This document shows, piece after piece, positions 21,801 through 29,062 of a DNA stretch of 36,795 nucleotides. The stretch is taken from NCBI GenBank assembly GCA_944364445.1, contig CALVWC010000008.1, positions 1 to 36,795 of the forward strand, written 5' to 3'. Numbering within the stretch: position 1 is the stretch's first letter; each line of letters begins with the position of its first letter. Source of the DNA: an uncultured Clostridia bacterium. Lineage in GTDB: Bacteria > Bacillota > Clostridia > Christensenellales > UBA1242. The notes below the pieces were generated by a model. The model saw only the letters and a list, made by a program, of their open reading frames with translations, searched no databases and was not told the DNA's origin. The translations under genes were made by a program, and so were the position numbers.

Positions 21801-24800
21801 GTCCATGCCCGTTGCCCAAACATCTGGAAATTCAAAGAAATAGCTTTGTTCGCTTCCTATTGTGACTTTATTTGCACCATTTTCATCTGTGTAGGAAATT
21901 AAGTATTCAGTGCTTGTGGTGTTTATGGTGTTTCCAATTGTTATTCCACCATTTCCAATCGCGATGTTATTATTATAATTTGGGCTTGTTAAAATTTGAT
22001 ATTGCGCGCTATAAACCATTTCAGAAGAAAGACAATATTTGCCGTCAGCACTGAAATTGTTGATAAACGCTGAATAATTGATAATTCCGCCCATTTCCAT
22101 GTTCTCGGCAAAAAATGAAGTTAAATCATAGGTTATCGTGCCGTTGTCAAGATAGTTTGAGGAAGGAATTAAGTAGAAGAGTTCTTTCACTCCTTCACCA
22201 TTTGGCGTGTAAGTGATTTTCAAAATCACGCCACCAGTTGCATATTGTAAATCGTCAGGGCTTGCAAAGGAAATTGTGATTAAATTGTTGAATTTTTCCT
22301 CATCCGCATTTTGCGAAATGGATAGAAGTGGTGAATTTCTGTGAACGGTGACATAACTTGACGAAGATGGCAAGTTCACTGTGCTTGTGCCGTAAACTAT
22401 GACGTTTGTGCCCTCGCCCACTGCAAGATAGTCGCTGTAAGTTTCAAAAGGTATGGTGATTAAGTAAGTTCCGCTGTTGTCGCACTCTTCTTGAGCCACA
22501 TAACTTTCATGATCACCAAAATAGACGAGTAAGGTTTCGTTCTCTGAGTAAGACGCCGTCACTGTGATTTGCATATCTGGTCTTAACATTTCGTCGCATA
22601 AAGTGTCGTCTTCACTTCCTGTGTAAACAAAATCAATGTTCGTGATTGTTGGTGAGGTCAATTTGTTTAATGAGGTTTGAGTGTAAGTGTAAGCATTGAA
22701 AGTCGCTAAGCCGTCAATTGTGGTGGCAACATTATTGAAATAAACAACACCGCCAGCCGAAACATTATAAGTGTCTAAAACTGCATAAACATCAATGGTA
22801 ATCTCGCCTTCAACAAGAGGATTGAGTGGATTAAATTTGCTAAGTTTTGAAATTGAATAAGAGTTATCCGTTAAATGAATTCTTGCCGTGTTGCCAGTGG
22901 AGTCTGTGAACACCAGCCTATAAGATAAACTTTGAAGGTTTGCTTCTTTACCAAATCTTTCAAACGAAATGGTGCTTTCGCTGTAGGTGATGTTGGTGTC
23001 CGCTGGTGCTAAGTTGGAAAGTGCTTGCAAAGTGAATGTGGAAGTTTCCGAATTTAATATATATCTTCCATTTTCTTTTAAGTCTTCCTTTCCAATAAAT
23101 CTTAAAACATATTCACCAGACGAAGTTATGGCAATATTGAACGCTTCACCGCTATATTGAACAAAACTTTCTTCTGCCCTTTCAATTTGCACGCCAACTG
23201 ATGCAACATAGTCCGCATCCAATGTGCTTGGTGAAACTTGAAGAGTGTTGCCACTTAATTTGACTTCCTTAATTGGAGAAAGAAGATATAAAATTATTTC
23301 ATTTGAAAGTCCCGACTCCAAAAACTCTGGATTTGAGGCACTGACAGCAAAACGATGGTCTGTGGAAAGCGTTAAGGAGGATAAATCCACGCGATATGAA
23401 GCAGTTGGTGTTGTGGAAAGCGTTTCACTTGTGCTTAAATTGATAACAGAATAAGTTGTTTCCGCGCTTTCGCCAATCGGTGACCAAATAATTGAGTTTG
23501 ATGCACTATCATAAGTTATTGTTGGGCTTGCCATTTTTTGAATTGTGAGAAGGTTTTTAGATGCGTCACTTTTCAAAGTCGCATATTTTGAAGAGAGATA
23601 GATAACTCCACTTTGGAAAGAAGTGTTGAAGTAATAAAGTCCAAATTCCACCTCTAAAGTTTGATTATATATGCTTGCAAAAGTGGCATTTTCCATTAAA
23701 TTGGCAAGTAAAAGTTCAAAATCAATAGTGTAAGAAGAAGAGGTGTTTGAAAGATAACTTCCAGAAAGAGAAATTGTTTCGCTGTCGATAACCGCTCGCA
23801 CTTCGTTTTCAAAATGCACAGTCACCTTGGTTTCGTTGGAGTTGACATCTTGCATGAACATATCAAGCACAAAGTGACCGTCACTTCTCGTTTCACCCGC
23901 CTCAAAAACAAGGTCGCCATTTCTATAGGCAAATTCGGTGGAGTTAGCAAGCCTTCTAACATTAAATGTGACTAAATCGCTGTCGAGATATACCTTATCA
24001 TCCACAATTTCAAAGAGGTTATTTTCAAATTTGCTACCTTTAAGAAGAAAGGCAATTTCTGTGTTTGTGATGTTGGTGATTGGGAATTCTGCATCGGTGT
24101 TCGCCGTGATTGTTTGGTCATCAGGACTGTTAACATCATAAATTCTAATCTCTGTCACGCCTTCTCTTCCGCCAGAAAGAGTTAAAGTCGTCGTCAGTTC
24201 GTCGAAAAATAAATCAAAATAGTTAACGCTGGCAAGTTTAATAACTTCCAAATTGTAAACCGTGTCAAGATAGATTGTTGGGTCTGTTGAGCGCAAGGTG
24301 ATTTCAATTAAAGCACCATCGTCGAAAGATTGTGTGAAACGATAGTTTGTTTCATTTTCGCCTAAGGAATAGAATGGCACAACCTCTTCGCCAATTTGCA
24401 CGATTATGCTCTCTAAATTCTCAACATTATGTATGTTTATGAAATATCCCGTTCCGCCAGTTAGGTCACCAATAAAATCTTCGTTAAAGCCAAAGTTGAG
24501 TGTTGGCTTATCCATATATTTTGAGATATAGAAAACATTTTGGAATCTTTGGCTGGATAGGTGATTTAATTCGTCGGAAGGGTTGGCAACAATTTCAATG
24601 TAGTAATAATTTCCACCCACAAGGTCAATGCTGTTAGAGTTAGATGTGGTTTCCTCTAAGCTAAGTTCGCCTAAACTTTCCACGCCACCTTCAAACTGCT
24701 GTTTTGTGATTATGGCATATTTAACAAGATAGTTCTCGGCGCCGTCCACCTCATTCCAGGTGTATGTGATGTCAGTGGAATTTCCACTTTCACTTGTTGG

Positions 24801-26561
24801 AGTTTCCAATCTTGAAAGCGTTTTTTCGGTCATAGAAGAAATTGTGGTTAAATCATCCTCTCTTTGAGCCACCACTTTCAAAGTGACCTCATTTTCCACC
24901 TCTAAAACATCTTCCAGCCTGCCGTTAAAAGTGAAGGTGCCGTTTGAATATGTGTAAAGTGAGTTCTCCACAAGCACATCTATGCCAGAATTTTCCATGT
25001 AAAGAGCATATTTATCTGCTTTTTCCACAAGGTTAAAGGAAATTTGAGATTTTCCGTCTTGATAACTATGTTGAATTGTTTCGCCGTTTTCAAACTCGCT
25101 GAAAGCGGAAAGTTTAACAAAAGATATTTCATTGCTTTGGTTAGAGTTAATCACAACGCAATCGTCATCTTCAAAAATCACACGCTGTTCGGTTGGGATG
25201 TTGTAAACAATAAGCGAATAATCTCCAGCGTCGCTAACAACACAAGATGTGTCGGAAGTCATGGCGTCATCCAAAAATCCTTGATTTGTTTGAGAATATT
25301 CACCATTTAATAAAACTCTAAAATTTGTGGCAGAAACGGAATCTTCGGTGGTGGCGTGATAATTAAAACTTGTGCCATTCGGCTCGTTTTCACCTCTTCC
25401 AGAAATTTCAAGAGGAGAAAGCTTATAGATGTATCCAAATTGGGAAAGCGAACTGTTAGCATAGAAAACGCCTGCTGTGTCGCTTGCTCTTCCAATGGCG
25501 CGATATTCAAGATAGTGCTTGCCAAACTCTAAGCCTTCAAAAGTGGTGTTAGGCGTGTTGCTGTTCACAGAAAACTCTTCCTCGCCAATATAAATTGCCA
25601 CCCTTGCAGAATTTTCTGGTAAGTTGAAACTTAAATATCCGCCTTCTTCGGTGCTAAATGTTGGAGTTGCAGTGGCGCTTTCGATTTTGTTTATCTCCAC
25701 CTCTTCACTTTGCACGCTTATTCTCTCATCCTCGTCGCCGTCGGCGTCATGCACAACAACGCTGAAAGAGTAGGCCGTGTTTGAAGGCAAACTCTCCAAA
25801 TTTGATGTCAAATAATATGAATTTCCTATCTGATGTTCAGAGAGAAGTTGATTGTTAAAATAAACTGAATAGTCCGCCCCTGCAACATTTGACCAAGTCA
25901 TTTCACTTGTTTCAGAGATAAAGGAAAAATCCTCACGCAAAAGTTTTGGCATATATCCTAAATAAATTGTTTCAATGGTAGGAGTTGACGAGTCAAACTT
26001 TCCCTCGCCAAGAGCGGTGAGCGAAATTGTGTATCTTCCGTTCTCCACAAGTTGATAGGAATTAGTGTTTGTGGTTAAATTTTGAGAGGATGTTTCGCCA
26101 GTTTCCACATTTTCAAATTCAATTTCAAGAAGATACTCACTTGGCGATGTGAAATTCTCTGTTTCGTCAAATCTGTCAATCACTCTGTTCCAAGAAAGAA
26201 GCCCGTCATCGTTCATTTGAATGTTGGCAACACTTTCAAACTGCTTTTTCACAACAAGTTTTGTGCTGGCAAGACTGTTGCCGTTTAAAACTGCATACAC
26301 ATTTGTCTGGCCATGACTTGTTGGAGTGATTATGCCGTCATTAAAGGTGAAAAAAGAGGAATTGGAAAAAGCAAATTCCACATCACTTTTTTCCACTTCG
26401 TTTGTGGAAAGATATTCATTAAGGTTCACTTCCTCATCAAGTGAAATCACAATTTCCTCTGCGCTGAAAACAGCCTCAGGAGTTTTAAAAGTGCAAGCCG
26501 AAAGCACAACACCCATAACAAGTGTTAGCATTGTGGCAAAAGCAAAACTAAATTTTTTCAT
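15891..26561 (-). CDS. giant (3556-residue) lipoprotein with Ig/Fn3-like repeats and a GLUG-like C-terminal module
   Basis: The N-terminus (MKKFSFAFATMLTLVMGVVLSAC) is a lipoprotein signal with the lipid-modified Cys at residue 23. Residues about 30-105 resemble a bacterial Ig-like (BIG_2) domain. Most of the remainder is made of some twenty degenerate Fn3-like units, recognisable by lines such as LSWNRV, MTWSNVAGADYSVYF, YTWNEVDGAENYLV, LSWDVVNNASSYRI and ITWTYS, each an aromatic strand followed by an alternating strand. At about 3219 a different module begins with GTSENPYLIETAQQ and runs to the end with GLUG-like stretches (LLVGGIA, YIAGIS). It is a surface-exposed, lipid-anchored stalk; no catalytic or sortase motif was found. 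The SD is GAGAGG before ATG 26561. The frame is intact over 10.7 kb, so it is under selection. Ligand unknown. Confidence 0.9.
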   Translation of the reverse strand: MKKFSFAFATMLTLVMGVVLSACTFKTPEAVFSAEEIVISLDEEVNLNEYLSTNEVEKSDVEFAFSNSSFFTFNDGIITPTSHGQTNVYAVLNGNSLASTKLVVKKQFESVANIQMNDDGLLSWNRVIDRFDETENFTSPSEYLLEIEFENVETGETSSQNLTTNTNSYQLVENGRYTISLTALGEGKFDSSTPTIETIYLGYMPKLLREDFSFISETSEMTWSNVAGADYSVYFNNQLLSEHQIGNSYYLTSNLESLPSNTAYSFSVVVHDADGDEDERISVQSEEVEINKIESATATPTFSTEEGGYLSFNLPENSARVAIYIGEEEFSVNSNTPNTTFEGLEFGKHYLEYRAIGRASDTAGVFYANSSLSQFGYIYKLSPLEISGRGENEPNGTSFNYHATTEDSVSATNFRVLLNGEYSQTNQGFLDDAMTSDTSCVVSDAGDYSLIVYNIPTEQRVIFEDDDCVVINSNQSNEISFVKLSAFSEFENGETIQHSYQDGKSQISFNLVEKADKYALYMENSGIDVLVENSLYTYSNGTFTFNGRLEDVLEVENEVTLKVVAQREDDLTTISSMTEKTLSRLETPTSESGNSTDITYTWNEVDGAENYLVKYAIITKQQFEGGVESLGELSLEETTSNSNSIDLVGGNYYYIEIVANPSDELNHLSSQRFQNVFYISKYMDKPTLNFGFNEDFIGDLTGGTGYFINIHNVENLESIIVQIGEEVVPFYSLGENETNYRFTQSFDDGALIEITLRSTDPTIYLDTVYNLEVIKLASVNYFDLFFDELTTTLTLSGGREGVTEIRIYDVNSPDDQTITANTDAEFPITNITNTEIAFLLKGSKFENNLFEIVDDKVYLDSDLVTFNVRRLANSTEFAYRNGDLVFEAGETRSDGHFVLDMFMQDVNSNETKVTVHFENEVRAVIDSETISLSGSYLSNTSSSYTIDFELLLANLMENATFASIYNQTLEVEFGLYYFNTSFQSGVIYLSSKYATLKSDASKNLLTIQKMASPTITYDSASNSIIWSPIGESAETTYSVINLSTSETLSTTPTASYRVDLSSLTLSTDHRFAVSASNPEFLESGLSNEIILYLLSPIKEVKLSGNTLQVSPSTLDADYVASVGVQIERAEESFVQYSGEAFNIAITSSGEYVLRFIGKEDLKENGRYILNSETSTFTLQALSNLAPADTNITYSESTISFERFGKEANLQSLSYRLVFTDSTGNTARIHLTDNSYSISKLSKFNPLNPLVEGEITIDVYAVLDTYNVSAGGVVYFNNVATTIDGLATFNAYTYTQTSLNKLTSPTITNIDFVYTGSEDDTLCDEMLRPDMQITVTASYSENETLLVYFGDHESYVAQEECDNSGTYLITIPFETYSDYLAVGEGTNVIVYGTSTVNLPSSSSYVTVHRNSPLLSISQNADEEKFNNLITISFASPDDLQYATGGVILKITYTPNGEGVKELFYLIPSSNYLDNGTITYDLTSFFAENMEMGGIINYSAFINNFSADGKYCLSSEMVYSAQYQILTSPNYNNNIAIGNGGITIGNTINTTSTEYLISYTDENGANKVTIGSEQSYFFEFPDVWATGMDYTLTITAVENGYISSVPSVIEVSMNRLSRVQNVVLSRDELDNSLLTLSWDVVNNASSYRIRAYVTGEEEVFVGEATVLDTDVSMNEIFGDNYTSLSSYITLGANMRFEIVSCSDNPIYTNSSIRYVSATFLANTLSPAESGEDFMVSPDGQLYFATTIGERYLYRILSTAGNALTAWQEVEGYGSYYVVELSNVDEITTQELFRLQVIMLGNATTDGIAYNDDSIELILDSAYISSERTFRISPPVHSVGVNVEDNSKLTVSLESENSKLYVNTENSFSLGKFVNLNIDQTNYQVDGAYYVFDVDTSTIFDNYEISETGPLYFYVLQTSEEHNYIISKPYEFEFTIDNSSVVKDVRKITEGEDADLTKTYIVFDQTSPNQIVGFNLKIEYSNGDETYVSKVALNSYECIINEEANEISFNLTDILRRESVDHSYGVYKLYISVIKSDGENIYFSNYITTFNDRELEFTKILEAERLYLSGGNIFWDVNEAEEHTEMVEKFYIYATDVDDENLYNIYQIYQTEDNCPRSLDASYIGGDNSAYYISIVLVNSDPWIIASNPKYVESASGELQEVVRNKFNSLLTLNSNGELSINWNSNSEESTEANDIYKLLSAFSDLGAINATTANQFVHNTFEFPFTMNIIDLVNNQIFVQLKFTSYRDADKTEIAFQRTVQVNAKYLLQNLEIDGVDFDAVWDALKESLASGEDGRTVDDFFNMLESEVGGVGNYINIFDFAFEAVQAGRYEIEYCLVGGSSTLTSRWYKLTKENDSGEEVEDFYVNQSVTVTAGRESDTSDPDGATNAYYLLINRANIYTEDGTTTPATRYFMQIVSAGDEGLKYGVEISTTDGNSWNALLLNHDGATSFSVQSVDEDADGVYDYLKLYLNMNGGNSLLGRYGEIFPKNDYRFEIFAQGNDFSISSKSTNFSLVFLSACQNFAVTDGVLSWTAYQNTPTRVIYKHSEIIDSDYVDVSAISESTAMFSLENLSAGRYDYLKFVVFGGIEGNEIRVDSEVYILNNVYKLSNPSITSDLNNLVINDWANSQNYSATFSADGFMKYEVSNNQSNTLSYRFQTDSTRSTYEAGTTGYVDTDTAWGYKKTEEHATSYNFSSLGSSASFSAVLNPSVANRNTYTLQVSDQGAVGRNISLKSNVQSIDARMLQSVRDIAISEGIVNWNGDAVYGELMADDQTVIYKVAVQFYEETYTLTGTANSNVGSEIVRYTQNTFFDFSDIEEYFPEEVVGKVYKAQITIQALSLFLSVTLPSGNSVSLVEGGYAYGANCECYYEVGEEIRTSHILRSNGRTVLGIEFSPSVENLSVIDGRITWTYSLTSTETATFIVEDEEGNSIVGEIYRDGNTYIFTEDDGELNGEQTIYVYAIKSGANLIKSRARTLDIYKLSPITTEDYSINPDSFEVVTENFETQEFNFETLDFANYFNNKNNASIDVRLRLTYQSETAQQVSVELSRDNSKIIILRNMQEYQTLRTLMQSYSEVAEIVNGFASIIIIEDSLDISVYAYNGNEESYSNVVSSDVYETSLVRPKNDYLIEWDEESQTFSWSNHLADTTGLTYILDVTYSMGAESVTRRYETSSHEFTPTIISNVKLTLTVRNENGGLQSESLTYTNEETMQDFVKFNLFASGDGTSENPYLIETAQQFENIQYRAVKSADVISYYTNGGAYETEENIYHFSIQQNISGIEFEGLLVSGRFTGVIAGNQHTISYTATGVEALTPTLSIGDGDNRIPSLTSGTGETIFRYGTGIFEILTSTASISNLTVEANFVGVEVVEENLLVGGIAIDNYGSISNVNISGFTSTLVVYEANSRLIGAYAGITAMNRGTVASCAVVSDITLSDSSSGTTYMQNFFIGGLVFTNYATISNSRINANITLNLSSTSQATHQLAGITVGSTTSGSVTGNSVAEGYILTINCPEMNGHIGYIAGISCYARGTTNGNTATSCVQGVNFQEGNLTTQDTFIPV

Positions 26562-26618
26562 ACATAACCTCTCTCGTTAAAGTTTTATTGCTGTGAGAAT
26601 TAGGCATTTACTAGTTAT

Positions 26619-26648
26619 ATTTTAACACTAAACGAATAAATTTATCAA
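26619..26648 (-). promoter_or_regulatory. promoter of the giant lipoprotein
   Basis: TTGATA (26643-26648), an 18-base spacer, and TAAAAT (26619-26624) preceded by TGT, which gives an extended -10. The leader would be about 50 bases. Confidence 0.55.
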
Positions 26649-26818
26649 ATAAATTTATAAAAAATATTATATTAATTAAATAAAAATTTACATTAAAAAT
26701 GTCATTTCAAATTTGTCGAATTAAAAAATATTTAAAATTAGATAAAAATAATGGAAAAATATTTTTTTATACGAGTTTTAAATTTCAAAAAATATATTCA
26801 AAAAATACTTTAAAAAAT

Positions 26819-26847
26819 AAAAAATAGCATAAAAATTGCCATTTTTT
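26819..26847 (-). terminator. terminator after the ferritin-like gene
   Basis: Arms 26819-26829 and 26837-26847 pair over 11 positions (one G-U). On the minus strand the 5' arm is AAAAAATGGCA and the 3' arm ends in six T, with more T after it. Confidence 0.6.
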
Positions 26848-26885
26848 AAGAAAAAATCACTTTTTTTAATAATTTTTTATACTTT

Positions 26886-27362
26886 CTATGAATTTTTGTT
26901 TTCTATAATTTTTAAATAAATCTTTTTAATGATTTCAAGTTCTTCATTTTTTATAACTAAAATTTTTCTTAAGTCTAACTTAATTTGCATATTTTCAATC
27001 TTGCAAAGTGCACTTTTAATATCCAATAAACTTTTCTCCACAAGTTCAATATCATTCTCCAGCATCATTTTAACATTTTTAACATAATCAATTTTACTTC
27101 CGCTTATAAATTTACGCATAGAAGAATAATATTTGGCATCTCCTCCAATTTGAATGATGAGAGCAGAGATTATTTCGCACGCTTCAAGTTCTTTAAGATA
27201 TAACTTCTTGAATTCTTCTTTGAAAATTTGATTGAAACAAAAAATTTGATTATATTGATAGAAAAAGTGCATAAAAATTGAAAAAAATCCATCATTTCCG
27301 CAAAACAAGTCTTGCAGAAGGCCTTCATAATAGGAATTTTTCACAAAAATTTTCTTATCCAT
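26886..27362 (-). CDS. ferritin-like helical protein lacking the usual metal ligands
   Basis: 158 residues, mostly helical. The order of features matches a ferritin-like family common in Clostridia: an early LL-D-x-x-x-G helix (LLQDLFCGNDGFF, about 15-27), then E-x-x-x-x-E-I-I-x-x-L-I-x-x-G-G-D-A-K-Y (ELEACEIISALIIQIGGDAKYYS, about 56-78), then a last helix. In typical members the first helix has SELTA, the second ExxHxE and the last DExxH; here these are GFFSI, ELEACE and KNEELE, so the histidines and the first Glu are gone. It is probably structural or regulatory rather than a diiron enzyme. The comparison is from memory, not a search. It follows the RluA-family gene by 32 bases; the SD is poor. 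Confidence 0.6.
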   Translation of the reverse strand: MDKKIFVKNSYYEGLLQDLFCGNDGFFSIFMHFFYQYNQIFCFNQIFKEEFKKLYLKELEACEIISALIIQIGGDAKYYSSMRKFISGSKIDYVKNVKMMLENDIELVEKSLLDIKSALCKIENMQIKLDLRKILVIKNEELEIIKKIYLKIIENKNS

Positions 27363-27394
27363 TTCTATCTTTTATGCTCAAATTTTTTCTTTTG

Positions 27395-28201
27395 TCACAA
27401 CTTCACATTTTCCACCCACTTTGGATACTTTTGAAATGTTTTATTGTCAATCTCCTCAATTCCAACATCTTTAAAAGCAAGAGAATAAGCAAAAAGTTTT
27501 TGATGTTTTTCTTTAAACCTTTGAAAATCTTCTCGCCTAGCATATTTTCCGTCACCAATAATTGCATGCCCAAGATGTGCTAAATGCGCCCTTATTTGAT
27601 GAGTTTTTCCGCTAATTATTTCCACCTTCAAAAGACTGCTTTCTTTTCCTGCTTTCAGTGTTTCCACACGCGTTTGTATTTTTTGCGCACCGACAACATT
27701 TTTGTCATAAATTTTCACAAACGACTTTTCAGCATCCTTAACTAGATAAGCCGTGTAAAGTTTGTTGGCTTGAAAAAATCCCACCACTTCGCATAGATAA
27801 AACTTTTCAACTTTGTGATTTTTAAACGCCTTTTCAAGTTTGGTTTTTGCCTCTAAATTCTTGGCAAGCACCATAAGCCCTTCCGTGTTTCTGTCTAGCC
27901 TATGCACGAGATATGCTTCTGTTTCTTTCTCAACTTCTTCACTTGATATACTAGCCTGTTTACAGATGATAAGCACATTTTCACTTTCAAACTCCACTTG
28001 AAATTTTTTAACTTCTTCCTTAAAAAACACTGTGACCAAATCACCCACTTGAAGTTTCGCATTATCCTTACAAATTTTGCCGTTCAAGCGCACATCCTTG
28101 TTTCTCAAAAGTTTGTTGGCAAGAGAATATGAAAATCCATTATTCGCAAGGACCTCCAACAATTTTTTCGCTTTATCAACCTTAATTTCCTTTTTAAACA
28201 T
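27395..28201 (-). CDS. RluA-family rRNA pseudouridine synthase
   Basis: Converts uridine to pseudouridine in RNA, most likely 23S rRNA; the target position cannot be assigned. The N-terminus is an S4 RNA-binding domain (NKLLRNKDVRLNGKICKDN, about 29-47). The catalytic motif HRLDRNTEGL has Asp at residue 103, and the family's GKTHQIRAHLAHLGHAIIGDGKY block is present near 200. The linker between S4 and the catalytic motif is short, as in the compact Firmicutes subgroup, and the length (268) agrees. The gene has no SD; the promoter at 28208-28236 places transcription start on the A of the ATG, so the mRNA is predicted to be leaderless. It is divergent from yabP. Confidence 0.92.
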   Translation of the reverse strand: MFKKEIKVDKAKKLLEVLANNGFSYSLANKLLRNKDVRLNGKICKDNAKLQVGDLVTVFFKEEVKKFQVEFESENVLIICKQASISSEEVEKETEAYLVHRLDRNTEGLMVLAKNLEAKTKLEKAFKNHKVEKFYLCEVVGFFQANKLYTAYLVKDAEKSFVKIYDKNVVGAQKIQTRVETLKAGKESSLLKVEIISGKTHQIRAHLAHLGHAIIGDGKYARREDFQRFKEKHQKLFAYSLAFKDVGIEEIDNKTFQKYPKWVENVKL

Positions 28202-28207
28202 GACTAT

Positions 28208-28236
28208 ATTTTAACTTATTTCGAAATTATTTTCAA
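28208..28236 (-). promoter_or_regulatory. promoter predicted to give a leaderless mRNA (RluA-family gene)
   Basis: TTGAAA (28231-28236), a 17-base spacer, and TAAAAT (28208-28213). Only six bases separate the -10 from ATG 28201, so the predicted start is the A of the start codon. Confidence 0.65.
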
Positions 28237-28288
28237 CAAATAATTCTAAAGAAACCAAAAAGTGCATAATTTTTTATAAGGAGTTAAA

Positions 28289-28540
28289 ATGGAAGATAAA
28301 GTGATTATTGATAATCGAAAACTCATCACAATTTTCGGAGCAACAAAGGTGATATCCTCCACACTCACGCAAGCAGTGGTGGAAATTAACGACGCCACAA
28401 TGATAATCTCAGGAAGCAACATGGAAGTTGTGAAACTAAATTTGGAAGACAAAGAAGTGGAATTTTCAGGAGAGATAAAAGAGGTGAAGTATAGCCATAA
28501 GCAAGAGAAGACCTCTTTTTTAAAGAGGATTTTTAAATAA
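28289..28540 (+). CDS. yabP: sporulation protein YabP
   Basis: 83 residues, close to the usual length for YabP, a protein made in the mother cell and needed for spore cortex formation in Bacillus. The core fits the YabP/YqfC family (RKLITIFGATKV followed by alternating beta strands such as MIISGSNMEVVKLNLEDKEVEFSGEI). ATG 28289 has AAGGAG seven bases upstream. It is the first gene of yabP-yabQ-divIC and its stop overlaps the yabQ start as TAATG. No convincing sigma-E promoter could be found in the 87-base divergent spacer. Its presence suggests the organism, or a recent ancestor, forms endospores. Confidence 0.9.
   Translation: MEDKVIIDNRKLITIFGATKVISSTLTQAVVEINDATMIISGSNMEVVKLNLEDKEVEFSGEIKEVKYSHKQEKTSFLKRIFK
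28512..28528 (+). promoter_or_regulatory. hairpin in the end of yabP that covers the yabQ ribosome binding site
   Basis: CCTCTTT (28512-28518) pairs perfectly with AAAGAGG (28522-28528). AGAGG within the second arm is the only SD-like sequence for ATG 28540, so ribosomes finishing yabP would need to open it. Confidence 0.4.
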
Positions 28541-28896
28541 TGCTATACGAGACCCAAACCCAAATTGGTGTGTTTTTCCTTTTTATTTTGAGTGGATTTT
28601 TGTGTGGTTTAATTTTTGATTTTCAAAAAATCATGAAAAATAAGGTAAAAAATAAGTTTTTTGCCAATTTTTTGCTAATTTTTTGCGTTTTTTTATCAAG
28701 TTTTATTTATTTTTTTATTAATTTAATTTTTAACTATGGCGAACTGAGATTATTCTCCTTCATCACTTTTCTTCTTTCCTTTTCGATTGAAAAGATGATT
28801 GCTCAAAATATATTTGCACTAACAAAAAAATTTTGCTATAATATTAAACATGGAAGAGGAAAGAAAAGAAAGGAAAGAAGAAAAGAGGAAAATTAG
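28540..28896 (+). CDS. yabQ: spore cortex biosynthesis protein YabQ
   Basis: 118 residues with several hydrophobic helices (about 10-27, 40-64, 70-90) and a strongly basic tail (GRGKKRKERRKE). Position between yabP and divIC and the N-terminal GFLCGLIFDFQKIMK stretch fit YabQ, a membrane protein required for cortex formation in Bacillus. It starts inside the yabP stop (TAATG) and ends 47 bases inside divIC in a different frame. The family is poorly conserved in sequence, so order and topology carry much of the call. Confidence 0.83.
   Translation: MLYETQTQIGVFFLFILSGFLCGLIFDFQKIMKNKVKNKFFANFLLIFCVFLSSFIYFFINLIFNYGELRLFSFITFLLSFSIEKMIAQNIFALTKKFCYNIKHGRGKKRKERRKEEN
28814..28842 (+). promoter_or_regulatory. 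divIC promoter inside yabQ, leaderless geometry
   Basis: TTGCAC (28814-28819), a 17-base spacer ending TGC, and TATAAT (28837-28842). ATG 28850 starts seven bases after the -10. In Bacillus divIC is also transcribed separately from the sporulation genes, so an internal vegetative promoter makes sense. Confidence 0.6.
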
Positions 28897-29062
28897 TTTT
28901 TTCAACATTTTTTCATATATACTAATCGCTTTGCTGATTGTGGCAGTGATTGTGGAACTTGCACTCATCATTCACTATAACCAAGAAATTGACAGAATGG
29001 AAGATGAGATTGCCAACATTCCTTCCGTTTCTCAAAATATCGACTTTAAATATGATATATAA
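28850..29062 (+). CDS. divIC: short DivIC/FtsB-type division protein
   Basis: 70 residues: a charged cytoplasmic N-terminus (MEEERKERKEEKRK), one membrane helix (about 21-43), and a short coiled-coil-like segment (HYNQEIDRMEDEIANI). This is the layout of DivIC/FtsB, a bitopic protein of the divisome that works with FtsL and DivIB/FtsQ. It is shorter than the usual 90-125 residues; the periplasmic-side coil is cut back. Position after yabPQ is the same as in Bacillus. There is no SD; a strong internal promoter ends seven bases before the ATG. The last 17 bases overlap the convergent cvpA gene. Confidence 0.78.
   Translation: MEEERKERKEEKRKISFFNIFSYILIALLIVAVIVELALIIHYNQEIDRMEDEIANIPSVSQNIDFKYDI

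Larger units (their letters stand above)
26562..26885. other. AT-rich intergenic spacer
   Basis: It holds the giant lipoprotein promoter (26619-26648) and, at the other end, the terminator of the ferritin-like gene (26819-26847). Between about 26650 and 26815 only A/T runs are seen, with no gene or recognisable RNA. Confidence 0.6.

Noticed and set aside
15891..26561. CRISPR-like or tandem DNA repeats inside the giant gene
   Set aside because: The protein repeats are far too diverged to appear at the DNA level; no regular repeat-spacer pattern was seen.
28202..28288. Sigma-E promoter for yabP
   Set aside because: CATAATTT at 28265 vaguely resembles a sigma-E -10, but no matching -35 lies 14-15 bases upstream.
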